Part shown: positions 1 to 6,195 of the stretch, piece by piece | Layout of the letters: every line of letters starts with the position of its first letter | Position numbering within the stretch: position 1 is the stretch's first letter | NCBI RefSeq assembly: GCF_934294775.1 | Contig: NZ_CAKRAH010000085.1 | Span: forward strand, 1 to 7,373 | Source of the DNA: an uncultured Dorea sp. | GTDB taxonomy: Bacteria; Bacillota; Clostridia; Lachnospirales; Lachnospiraceae | Length of the DNA stretch: 7,373 nucleotides | Direction of reading: 5' to 3' | The notes under the pieces: model-generated | What the model saw: only the letters and a program-made list of their open reading frames with translations | Databases searched by the model: none | Told to the model about the DNA's origin: nothing | Program-made: the position numbers and the translations under genes

Positions 1-131
1 TTCAGACACTGGTCGTTGCAATCGGTGCCGGTCTTGGTGTCTGGGGCGTAATCAACCTGATGGAAGGTTATGGAAATGACAACCCGGGTGCAAAATCCCA
101 GGGAATTAAGCACTTAATGTCTTCTATGTGA
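1..131 (+). CDS. Maff2-like small membrane protein, 5' partial and C-terminally truncated
   Basis: The gene enters from outside the window; the reading frame starts at base 3 and ends at the TGA at 129-131. The visible peptide begins QTLVVAIGAGLGVWGVINLM and continues EGYGNDNPGAKSQGIK, which I recognise as the core of the Maff2 family, small membrane proteins of Tn1549-like conjugative elements that sit among the transfer genes. The first visible stretch is one hydrophobic, glycine-rich membrane segment. Family members normally carry a second hydrophobic segment after GIKQLM; here the frame instead runs HLMSSM and stops, so the C-terminal half is missing. The break lies near 118-120, about 85 bases before tnpV, suggesting that an insertion or deletion removed the end of the gene. 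The product is probably non-functional. The role of Maff2 in conjugation is not established. Confidence 0.75.
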   Translation, partial: QTLVVAIGAGLGVWGVINLMEGYGNDNPGAKSQGIKHLMSSM

Positions 132-204
132 AAAGATTTTAAAGGAAAAACGCACATCCTACGCAGATAACATGACAATTTGATGTAAAGCGAAAGGAGA
201 CACC

Positions 205-552
205 ATGAAAATCGAATACACAAAAGTTGGAGACTATTATTTACCGAATCTTTACTATCCGGAAGAGACCAGACCGATTGGCTTCTGGGGAATGCTTCGG
301 AAGGAATATCTGAAAGAACATAAATCTGGAACTTATACATATCTTCTTCTAACCGCCAGACTGGACAGCTATCTGGCAGATCTGAATGAACAGGCACAGG
401 AACGCTTTGAGTTGATTGAAGCTCAGATGCAAAGTGCGGAGGGAATTACCGAGGAATTGAAGAGACAGAATCCTATGGAATGGGTGCATCACTGCAACAA
501 TATCCGCAACCGGGCTTCTGAAATCATCAAACAGGAACTGATTTATGTATAA
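205..552 (+). CDS. tnpV: TnpV family transposon-encoded protein
   Basis: This 115-residue protein starts MKIEYTKVGDYYLPNLYYPE and has the GFWGMLRKEYLKEHKSGTYTYLL core that I recognise from TnpV, a small accessory protein first named in the clostridial mobilisable transposon Tn4451 and common in Clostridia mobile elements. Its biochemical role is not established. The N-terminal 30 residues look like a short beta-rich region; residues about 45-112 are predicted to be helical and charged, with no membrane segment. An AAGGAG at 194-199, five bases before the ATG, fixes the start. The next gene follows after 14 bases, so the two are probably co-transcribed. No TnpX-type serine recombinase is visible nearby, so this is either a leftover of a Tn4451-like unit or an accessory gene of the larger element. 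Confidence 0.85.
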   Translation: MKIEYTKVGDYYLPNLYYPEETRPIGFWGMLRKEYLKEHKSGTYTYLLLTARLDSYLADLNEQAQERFELIEAQMQSAEGITEELKRQNPMEWVHHCNNIRNRASEIIKQELIYV

Positions 553-566
553 GGGGGATTCCAGAT

Positions 567-848
567 ATGAGAAGAGAATTGATTGAAAGCTATTATGAAG
601 AATATCAGCGGGAGCTGGAAAAATTTCTTGAATCTGATCCGGAGATGTTCTCTCTGGAAGCAGAAATTCATCATTACATAGAAATACTGGAACCCGTCCT
701 CAGAGATGCTGGACAGGAGATGTGGCAGGCATTGGACAGGATTATTTCAGCGAAAAATGCAATGGAGGGAATTGTGGCAAAAGAAATGTACATCCGTGGA
801 TTCCTGGATTATGAAAGGCTGGTGTGTGAAAAGGACAGTAACATTTGA
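567..848 (+). CDS. Small helical protein of unknown function, downstream of tnpV
   Basis: This 93-residue protein starts MRRELIESYYEEYQRELEKF. It is rich in Glu, Arg and Tyr and reads as three or four amphipathic helices, with no signal peptide, membrane segment or enzyme motif. Similar short proteins occur in Clostridia mobile elements, but I cannot assign a family name with certainty. An AAGGGGG at 551-557, overlapping the stop codon of tnpV, lies nine bases before the ATG, so translation is probably coupled to tnpV. An intrinsic terminator begins 14 bases after the stop, which marks it as the last gene of this small unit. The motif AKNAMEGIVAKEMYIRGFLDYE in the second half (about residues 62-83) looks like its conserved core. 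Its reading frame is clean and has its own ribosome binding site, so I accept it as a real gene. Confidence 0.7.
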   Translation: MRRELIESYYEEYQRELEKFLESDPEMFSLEAEIHHYIEILEPVLRDAGQEMWQALDRIISAKNAMEGIVAKEMYIRGFLDYERLVCEKDSNI

Positions 849-862
849 ATAATCATCTTACG

Positions 863-905
863 AGCACTGATCATAATGGTCGGTGCTTCTTTTTTGATTT
901 TTTTT
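863..905 (+). terminator. Intrinsic terminator after the tnpV unit
   Basis: A 10-bp stem AGCACTGATC (863-872) / GGTCGGTGCT (878-887), with two G-U pairs and an ATAAT loop, is followed by a T-rich run at 888-905 broken only by one C and one GA. This is a textbook rho-independent terminator on the + strand. Confidence 0.9.
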
Positions 906-1260
906 CAAAATCATCTGACATTCTTCAAGTTCCCACGTGTGATTAGTGGAAAAATAATTTTTTCTGCAAAAGTACCGTCCAAATGCCCTCTGAAACTTGC
1001 TATTAGTGAGGGAATATTTCATTTATGCGAAAAAAACTTGCAAAAGGGGGTTGGTAAATACCGTTTCTCAGGCTTTATAGGTAGAGGAACAATTATTTTA
1101 AAAATTTTTTACCTAAGTATGTCCGCTTTTGCCTGCCCCAGTACAGAGTAAGTGAAGGGACTAACAAAAGTAAAAGAAAAAATGATAAAAATGCAAAAAA
1201 ATATCACGAATCTTTTGCATCTTGTCAGGTCATTTGACTTTAGTAATCAGAGGACGTTTT
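906..1260. other. AT-rich intergenic stretch without a convincing gene
   Basis: I see no supportable gene here. One open frame (876-1151) exists, but it begins inside the terminator, has no ribosome binding site and reads as low-complexity sequence. The stretch is AT-rich with several A and T runs (for example 1085-1110 and 1170-1200). The small palindrome GGTA-AA-TACC lies at 1053-1062 and a larger inverted repeat at 1191-1220. It may be decayed mobile-element sequence or an upstream regulatory region for the ssb block. Confidence 0.5.
1191..1220. repeat. Inverted repeat ATGCAAAA / TTTTGCAT
   Basis: Perfect 8-base arms at 1191-1198 and 1213-1220 are separated by 14 bases. The right arm is not followed by a T run, so it is not an intrinsic terminator on the + strand. 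It could be a binding site for a dimeric regulator, but nothing in the window identifies the protein. Confidence 0.45.
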
Positions 1261-1521
1261 GGAATGTTCCTTCGCTGAACCTTGACAACCGATAAGTGCA
1301 CCCTGGAAGCCTACCAGGAGTTCTGCCATGACCTTTCTTTTTCTGAGAGCGAGCGGAATCATAATGACACTCCCGATGATGGGCGGCTGACCGGAGCCTT
1401 ATGGTCAGTGACCTGCTAATGCAGGCAGAGGCAGTCTGAGACGGCTGCAGGTGACAGGGAAGCGCACGCCAGACCGCCGGACGAATGAAACTGATGACAA
1501 TGTTTACAGGGCAAAATGCCC
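1261..1521 (+). other. Stem-loop-rich leader upstream of the ssb block
   Basis: This non-coding stretch is GC-richer than its left flank and holds a chain of short hairpins. They are GGAA/TTCC at 1261-1270, CCTGG/CCAGG at 1302-1318, CCC/GGG at 1372-1383 and CTGACC/GGTCAG at 1387-1408. They continue with CCTGC/GCAGG (TAAT loop) at 1412-1425, GCAGTC/GGCTGC at 1431-1448 and GGGCA/TGCCC at 1509-1521. Some pairings compete: ACCTGC at 1411-1416 can also pair with GCAGGT at 1447-1452, and GGCT/AGCC at 1385-1398 excludes the 1387-1408 stem. The last hairpin ends just before the ribosome binding site of the next gene. Candidates are a structured leader RNA or a single-stranded-DNA structure used during transfer. 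I do not recognise a named RNA family. Confidence 0.5.
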
Positions 1522-1536
1522 GGAAAGGAGCAGTTT

Positions 1537-1836
1537 ATGACAGAACTGAAAATGAAAGAAATGCAACTGATCAACTGGTTTGGATGCCCGAATCTGATCT
1601 ATACAAGGGAGAGAATCCATCTGGCTGCCATGCTTGCAACCGATGAAGAAATGAAAAAGAATCTTTACAGAGTATGCAGATTCCTTGCAAGAGAAGAAAT
1701 CACATATCGGTATCCAATCATGTACGAAATGATACGGAAAATGTTTTCACCGGACGATACCAATCCACCGGAAGCATGTGCAATGGTTATGCCGGACAAT
1801 GAAACAGATGATGATGAATATGCAATGGCAGCGTAG
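1537..1836 (+). CDS. Conserved-looking small protein of unknown function upstream of ssb
   Basis: I place the start at ATG 1537 (MTELKMKEMQLINWFGCPNL), giving 99 residues, because AAAGGAG at 1524-1530 sits six bases upstream. An in-frame ATG at 1516 lies inside a hairpin and has no ribosome binding site. The protein is mainly helical. Residues about 20-75 are Arg/Lys-rich and hold two Arg-containing helical stretches (RERIHLAAML and RVCRFLAREEI). The last 20 residues are strongly acidic (NETDDDEYAMAA). There is no membrane segment, signal peptide or enzyme motif. It precedes ssb by 23 bases and is probably co-transcribed with it, which fits a DNA-processing or replication accessory gene of the conjugative element; that is inference from position only. 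I cannot name its family. Confidence 0.75.
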   Translation: MTELKMKEMQLINWFGCPNLIYTRERIHLAAMLATDEEMKKNLYRVCRFLAREEITYRYPIMYEMIRKMFSPDDTNPPEACAMVMPDNETDDDEYAMAA

Positions 1837-1859
1837 CTGCGGAAAGGACAGTAACGATT

Positions 1860-2270
1860 ATGAATAAAGTGATTTTAATGGGAAGACTGACGAAGAATCC
1901 GGAGATCAAATATGCCGGGAAAGACAATGATATGGCAGTAGCAAGATACACACTGGCAGTAAACAGAAGATATAAACGTGACGGGGAACAGGAAGCAGAT
2001 TTTATTTCCTGTGTCACATTTGGAAAAAGTGCAGAGTTTGCACAGAAATATCTTCACAAGGGAATGCGGATTGTGATCGGCGGTCGTATCAGCACCGGCA
2101 ATTATAAGGACAAGGATGGGAAAACAATTTATACCACAGATGTGATTGTGGAAGAACATGAATTTGCCCAGAATAAGGATAATGGTGTCGGAGCTGATTC
2201 ATCGGAAACACCGAAAACAGATAAGGATGGATTCATGGAAGTGCCGGAAGGTGAGGTTCCATTTAACTAA
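1860..2270 (+). CDS. ssb: Single-stranded DNA-binding protein (SSB)
   Basis: This 136-residue protein has the bacterial SSB fold signature: MNKVILMGRLTKNPEIKY at the N-terminus, ARYTLAVNRRYKR in the middle, FISCVTFGKSAEFAQKYLHKGMRIVIGGRI and then the YTTDVIVEEHEFA strand. Together these make one OB domain at residues about 1-105. A short Gly/Asp/Ser-rich linker follows, ending in an acidic tip EGEVPFN. The tip resembles the DDDIPF tail with which SSB recruits repair and replication partners, although a final Asn follows the Phe. The protein coats single-stranded DNA. In a conjugative element it would protect the incoming strand and assist copying. A GGAAAGGA at 1841-1848 lies about 11 bases before the ATG, a rather long spacing. 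It is shorter than typical chromosomal SSBs (about 150-180 residues) because of the short linker, as is common for element-borne copies. Confidence 0.95.
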   Translation: MNKVILMGRLTKNPEIKYAGKDNDMAVARYTLAVNRRYKRDGEQEADFISCVTFGKSAEFAQKYLHKGMRIVIGGRISTGNYKDKDGKTIYTTDVIVEEHEFAQNKDNGVGADSSETPKTDKDGFMEVPEGEVPFN

Positions 2271-2278
2271 ACTGAAGT

Positions 2279-2327
2279 AAATGGTTGGAGAGGTTGCCCT
2301 TTGTCGGGGTATCCTCTTTTCCATTTT
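2279..2327. terminator. Long terminator hairpin after ssb
   Basis: The outer arms AAATGG (2279-2284) and CCATTT (2321-2326) enclose inner arms AGAGG (2289-2293) and CCTCT (2313-2317) and a CCC/GGG top with a TTTGTC loop. T runs at 2317-2320 and 2324-2327 support termination on the + strand. It separates the ssb block from the cargo operon. Confidence 0.75.
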
Positions 2328-2351
2328 ACAGAAGATATCAAAAATTACAGG

Positions 2352-2380
2352 TATTCAACCTAACGAAATCGTGATATAAT
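2352..2380 (+). promoter_or_regulatory. Extended -10 promoter of the defence-like operon
   Basis: A perfect TATAAT at 2375-2380 is preceded by TGA at 2372-2374, giving an extended -10 (TGnTATAAT). A weak -35, TATTCA at 2352-2357, lies 17 bases upstream. Transcription would begin near 2386-2388, giving a leader of roughly 28 bases before the XRE gene. No other good promoter is visible inside the four-gene unit. Confidence 0.75.
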
Positions 2381-2400
2381 CAAAATATGTTTAAACGAAA
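2362..2400. promoter_or_regulatory. Candidate operator elements at the operon promoter
   Basis: The palindrome GTTTAAAC (2389-2396) lies at the predicted transcription start. The heptamer AACGAAA occurs twice, at 2362-2368 and 2394-2400. The copies are 32 bases apart, about three helical turns, and flank the -10. Either could be bound by the XRE protein encoded just downstream, but such short matches can arise by chance. Confidence 0.3.
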
Positions 2401-2415
2401 AGATGGAGGTAGCTT

Positions 2416-2622
2416 ATGGGCGTAAGTTATAACAGATTATGGAAAATGCTCATAGATAAAAATATGAAGCGGATAGAGATGCAGTATCTCACCGGGATAA
2501 GCGGAAACATTCTTGCCCGGATGGGGAAAAACCAGTATGTATCAATGGAGACGATTGAGAAAATCTGCAAGAAGCTGGACTGTACAGTGGATGAGATGAT
2601 GGAATTTACAGATGATGAATAA
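2416..2622 (+). CDS. XRE/Cro-C1 family transcriptional regulator
   Basis: This 68-residue protein is almost entirely one Cro/C1-type helix-turn-helix domain. Residues about 19-50 (RIEMQYLTGISGNILARMGK, then VSMETIEKICKKLD) give the helix-turn-helix, and the ending CTVDEMMEF is the usual last helix of this compact subfamily. It should bind operator DNA as a dimer. GGAGG at 2405-2409, six bases before the ATG, supports the start. It lies directly behind the promoter and 15 bases before the methyltransferase gene, the common place for an autoregulator (controller protein) of a restriction-modification or defence operon. In such systems the regulator delays or limits expression of the toxic nuclease after entry into a new host. 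This role is known for controller proteins but only inferred here. Confidence 0.9.
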   Translation: MGVSYNRLWKMLIDKNMKRIEMQYLTGISGNILARMGKNQYVSMETIEKICKKLDCTVDEMMEFTDDE

Positions 2623-2637
2623 CAGGAGGTTGCTGCA

Positions 2638-5403
2638 ATGACAGATACACAGCAAAGAGCAGCGGCGAAAGCATTTGCGAAAAACTGGAAAGACCGTGGA
2701 TATGAAAAAGGCGACAGCCAGATCTTCTGGGTGGAGCTTCTGACAACAGTATTTGGAGTAACGGAAATCTCACAGTTCATTTCTTTTGAAGATCAGGTAC
2801 ACCTTGACCACACCAGTTTTATTGACGGGTATATTGAGAAAACCCATGTCATGATTGAACAGAAAAGTATCAACAAAAGCCTGACGGCTGCTATCCGGCA
2901 GTCCGATGGCTCCATGCTGACACCATTTGAACAGGCAAAAAGATATTCCTCTGAACTGCCGTATTCAAAAAGACCAAGATGGATTGTAACCAGTAATTTC
3001 CAGTCATTCTATATTTACGATATGGAAAAGCCGGGCGGTGATCCGGAGATTATCCAGTTGGAGGATCTGGAAAAAGAATACTACCGATTACAGTTCCTTG
3101 TGGACGAAGGAAACACAAATCTCCAGAGAGAAATGGAAGTTTCCATTGCCGCTGGTGAGATTGTAGGATTGTTGTATGATGCACTGGCAAAACAATATGT
3201 TGACCCAACAACAGAGCGTGCAATGAAAAGCCTGAATATCCTTTGCGTCAGAATGGTATTCTGCCTGTATGCAGAGGATGCGGGTATCTTCGGACAGCAT
3301 GGTATATTCCATGATTATCTGGAAGAGTTTGATACAAGGCACATGAGAAAAGCTGTGATTGAGCTGTTCCAGGTGCTTGATACAAAACCAGAAGACAGAG
3401 ATCCATATATGGAAGAATCTCTGGCACAGTTCCCATATGTGAACGGTGGGCTGTTTGCAAATGAAGATATTGAAATTCCACAGTTTACGGATGAAATCAG
3501 AAATCTTTTACTGGAAAAAGCGTCAGCAGATTTTGACTGGTCAGAAATTAGCCCGACTATATTTGGTGCGGTATTTGAGAGTACACTGAATCCTGAGACA
3601 AGACGTTCCGGTGGTATGCACTACACCAGTATTGAAAATATTCATAAAGTCATTGATCCGCTGTTTCTGGATGATCTGAAAAATGAACTGAAAGAAATTC
3701 AGCAGATAACGGTTCAGAGAACAAAAGATAAGAAGCTGAGAGACTTCCAGACAAAGTTATCAAATCTTCGGTGGCTTGATCCGGCATCGGGAAGTGGAAA
3801 TTTCCTTACAGAGACATATATCAGTATCCGGCGATTGGAGAATGAAGTCATAAAAGAATTGCAGAGAGGACAGATTACTTTTGGATTTGATGAATCTTCT
3901 CCGATTCATGTTTCCATTGATCAATTTTATGGAATCGAGATCAACGATTTTGCTGTCACAGTTGCCAAGACCGCATTGTGGATTGCAGAATCACAGATGA
4001 TGAAAGAGACGGAAGACATCGTTCACATGAATCTGGATTTCCTGCCGTTGACGACCAATGCGTTTATTGTAGAGGGTAATTCTTTACAGATTGACTGGGA
4101 GAGAGTTGTACCAAAATATCAGGTGTCGTATATTATGGGAAATCCACCGTTTCATGGATTTACTTTTATGACAGCTGAGCAAAAACAAGACATGCAAAAT
4201 ATTTTTCCAGGTGTGAAGAATCTTGATTTTGTTTGTGCTTGGTATAAAAAAGCGTCAGATTATATTCGGGGAACAAAAATAGAAGTCGCTTTTGTATCAA
4301 CAAATTCAATTGTACAAGGTGAAACGGTATCCAGATTTTGGGACTTTATGCAGGATGATATTATTAACTTTGCATACAGAACATTTGAATGGGATAGTGA
4401 AGCAAGTGTAAAAGCTCATGTACATTGCGTAATCATTGGATTTGCGAAATTCTCACGTTCGACTAAATATTTGTACGATAATGGAAGGACTACAGTGGCT
4501 GAAAATATCAATCGCTATTTGATGGATGGAGATGATATATTAGTACGTAGCCGGAATAAACCTTTGTGCGACATTCCTAAGATGATATATGGCAATAAAC
4601 CAGCAGATGGAGGAAATTTGATTATTGAAGATGAGGACTTAAATGAATTTATTAAAAAAGATCCGAACGCAAAGAAATATATCCATCCTCTTTTGGGAGC
4701 TTCAGAATATATCAAAGGAAATAAAAGATGGTGCTTATGGCTTGTTGGTGCAGATCCGGAAGAATTGAAAAAATGTCCAATGATTATGGAGAGAATAAAG
4801 AAATGTAAAGAGGCAAGAGAAAACAGCGTTGCTGCAGGAATAAGAAAGTTTGCAGCTACGCCAACACTTTTTGCACAGAGAACTCAGCCGGTTGATAAAG
4901 ATTTTATTATTGTGCCGAGAGTATCATCACAAGCAAGACGTTATGTCCCTATGGGATTCATTAAAGCTGGAACAATTGTAACGGATAGGGTTCAGGTAAT
5001 CCCGGATGCTTCACTGTATGATTTTGGAATTATAATTTCAAATATTCACATGGCTTGGATGCGAGTAACATGTATGCGGTTAAAGAGTGATTATAGTTAT
5101 TCAAAAGATGTTGTATACAATAATTTCCCTTGGCCAGAGCCAACAGAGCAGCAAAGAGAAAAAATAGAGAAGACTGCTCAAAGAATACTTGACGCAAGAG
5201 CACTGTATCCGAATAGCAGTCTTGCAACGTTGTATGATGAATTGACTATGCCGCCAGAATTGAGAAAGGCACATCAGCAAAATGATATGGCTGTCATGCA
5301 GGCATACGGATTTACAAAAGGTAGTGAAGCCTATAAAAGCGAAGCTGCCTGTGTTGCAGAACTTATGAAAAGATATCAGAAATTGTGTGAGGAACAGAAA
5401 TAG
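2638..5403 (+). CDS. MmeI-like type IIL/IIG restriction endonuclease and N6-adenine DNA methyltransferase
   Basis: This single 921-residue chain has the domain order of the MmeI family. Residues 1-150 form a nuclease domain with an intact PD-(D/E)XK-like signature D63, E74, K76 (spacing D-X10-E-X-K). A helical connector covers about 155-310. The methyltransferase domain shows MHYTS (327-331), motif I DPASGSGNF (381-389, S-adenosylmethionine binding) and motif IV NPPF (502-505, adenine methylation). FVSTNSIVQGE and AYRTFEWDSEASVKAHVHCV follow. The target-recognition and C-terminal part, about 600-921, contains VPRVSSQARRYVPMGF, SNIHMAWMR and YSKDVVYNNFPWP, all familiar from this family. The enzyme should methylate adenine in an asymmetric site and cut at a distance when the site is unmodified; the site cannot be predicted by eye. 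AGGAGG at 2624-2629 supports the ATG. The length matches MmeI (about 920 residues) and no frameshift is visible. GC content drops near 4140, within the gene. BREX PglX is less likely because the nuclease signature is present. Confidence 0.9.
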   Translation: MTDTQQRAAAKAFAKNWKDRGYEKGDSQIFWVELLTTVFGVTEISQFISFEDQVHLDHTSFIDGYIEKTHVMIEQKSINKSLTAAIRQSDGSMLTPFEQAKRYSSELPYSKRPRWIVTSNFQSFYIYDMEKPGGDPEIIQLEDLEKEYYRLQFLVDEGNTNLQREMEVSIAAGEIVGLLYDALAKQYVDPTTERAMKSLNILCVRMVFCLYAEDAGIFGQHGIFHDYLEEFDTRHMRKAVIELFQVLDTKPEDRDPYMEESLAQFPYVNGGLFANEDIEIPQFTDEIRNLLLEKASADFDWSEISPTIFGAVFESTLNPETRRSGGMHYTSIENIHKVIDPLFLDDLKNELKEIQQITVQRTKDKKLRDFQTKLSNLRWLDPASGSGNFLTETYISIRRLENEVIKELQRGQITFGFDESSPIHVSIDQFYGIEINDFAVTVAKTALWIAESQMMKETEDIVHMNLDFLPLTTNAFIVEGNSLQIDWERVVPKYQVSYIMGNPPFHGFTFMTAEQKQDMQNIFPGVKNLDFVCAWYKKASDYIRGTKIEVAFVSTNSIVQGETVSRFWDFMQDDIINFAYRTFEWDSEASVKAHVHCVIIGFAKFSRSTKYLYDNGRTTVAENINRYLMDGDDILVRSRNKPLCDIPKMIYGNKPADGGNLIIEDEDLNEFIKKDPNAKKYIHPLLGASEYIKGNKRWCLWLVGADPEELKKCPMIMERIKKCKEARENSVAAGIRKFAATPTLFAQRTQPVDKDFIIVPRVSSQARRYVPMGFIKAGTIVTDRVQVIPDASLYDFGIIISNIHMAWMRVTCMRLKSDYSYSKDVVYNNFPWPEPTEQQREKIEKTAQRILDARALYPNSSLATLYDELTMPPELRKAHQQNDMAVMQAYGFTKGSEAYKSEAACVAELMKRYQKLCEEQK

Positions 5404-5418
5404 TAAGGAGCAGAAAAG

Positions 5419-6195
5419 TTGAAAAATAAAAACACTGAGAAAACAGAGTTTCTAAAAATAGTATATTTTGATGAAGCTGCTGCACAGGATTATGTTGATG
5501 TTACAAATGGAGGACGACTTGATTGGTCAACACAGGAAAATAAAGAAAAAATAGCTAAAATAGTTGCTGAAATTGAAGCTCAGGCAAAAAGTGGCTTTAA
5601 TATTTTGAATTATATTAAAGCAACATTTCAGGGAAAAGTTGATGCCAGTGCTTCCGCTGAACTGACCAGCGCTTTTGACAAAACAATAAAAAATACGTTG
5701 CTTACAGATTATATACAGGCAGCATCGAAGGATAAACACGTAAAAAAATTCGAGAATGGTGGTGTTTATGCTCCGGAAAATTCTGTGACATTATATAAAA
5801 TGCTCAGTTCATATTTGACCATTGTGCCTAAAGAAGAAATGCCAATAGATATGGAAAAATTAAATGAGGCAATATTAGGTGAACGGGGTTATTATGATAT
5901 GCTGTTAAAGACAGAGAAAGAGCGGAAAAGCGTATTGAGATTTAACCTTCAAGCATTTAAAAATAATTATAACCTTGTCGATTTAAGCAAAATGAAACTG
6001 ACATATTTCGGAATAAAGGTTGGAACTTGTGGCGAAAATCATTTATCAATTGATAAAGAGTTTGATTTTCAACCAGCTGAAGACAAGACTACAGCAGAAG
6101 AAATTGTTGAGGGAGAAAAAACTGCTGATGAAGAAGAGAAAGAATTAGATGTTTATGATATAGTATTGGCAGGTGTGGTACGTGAAGAAGATTGA
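5419..6195 (+). CDS. DUF6414-like protein, unknown function, defence-operon member
   Basis: The start is TTG 5419, supported by AAGGAG at 5405-5410, eight bases upstream and two bases after the stop of the MmeI-like gene. The 258-residue protein opens with FLKIVYFDEAAAQDYVDVTNGGRLDW, followed by a helical stretch (residues 40-70). A central helical and beta region (80-200) comes next, then an acidic linker (about 217-243, rich in Glu/Asp/Thr) and a short terminal segment DVYDIVLAGVV. I associate this start and end pattern with the DUF6414 family, whose function I do not know; the assignment is from memory and is moderate. No transmembrane segment, nuclease or nucleotide-binding motif is visible. 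The acidic linker and terminal hydrophobic strand could be a docking tail. Its stop codon overlaps the start of the AAA+ gene, so the two proteins are probably made together and may form a complex. Confidence 0.6.
   Translation: MKNKNTEKTEFLKIVYFDEAAAQDYVDVTNGGRLDWSTQENKEKIAKIVAEIEAQAKSGFNILNYIKATFQGKVDASASAELTSAFDKTIKNTLLTDYIQAASKDKHVKKFENGGVYAPENSVTLYKMLSSYLTIVPKEEMPIDMEKLNEAILGERGYYDMLLKTEKERKSVLRFNLQAFKNNYNLVDLSKMKLTYFGIKVGTCGENHLSIDKEFDFQPAEDKTTAEEIVEGEKTADEEEKELDVYDIVLAGVVREED

Noticed and set aside
1051..1080. Promoter TTGGTA / TTATAG upstream of the ssb block
   Set aside because: Both boxes are poor matches with an 18-base spacer in A/T-rich DNA, and it lies nearly 460 bases from the next gene, so the support is too weak.
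876..1151. A 91-codon open frame on the + strand in the intergenic gap
   Set aside because: It starts within the terminator hairpin, has no ribosome binding site, and its peptide follows homopolymer-rich DNA with no recognisable family.
1516..1536. An upstream ATG start for the small gene before ssb
   Set aside because: This ATG is inside a GGGCA/TGCCC hairpin without a ribosome binding site, whereas ATG 1537 has AAAGGAG six bases upstream.
2638..5403. BREX PglX or a type I HsdM subunit
   Set aside because: The N-terminal D-X10-E-X-K nuclease signature and the MmeI-type C-terminal motifs (VPRVSS, HMAWMR, YNNFPWP) are present, and no BREX or HsdR/HsdS genes accompany it.
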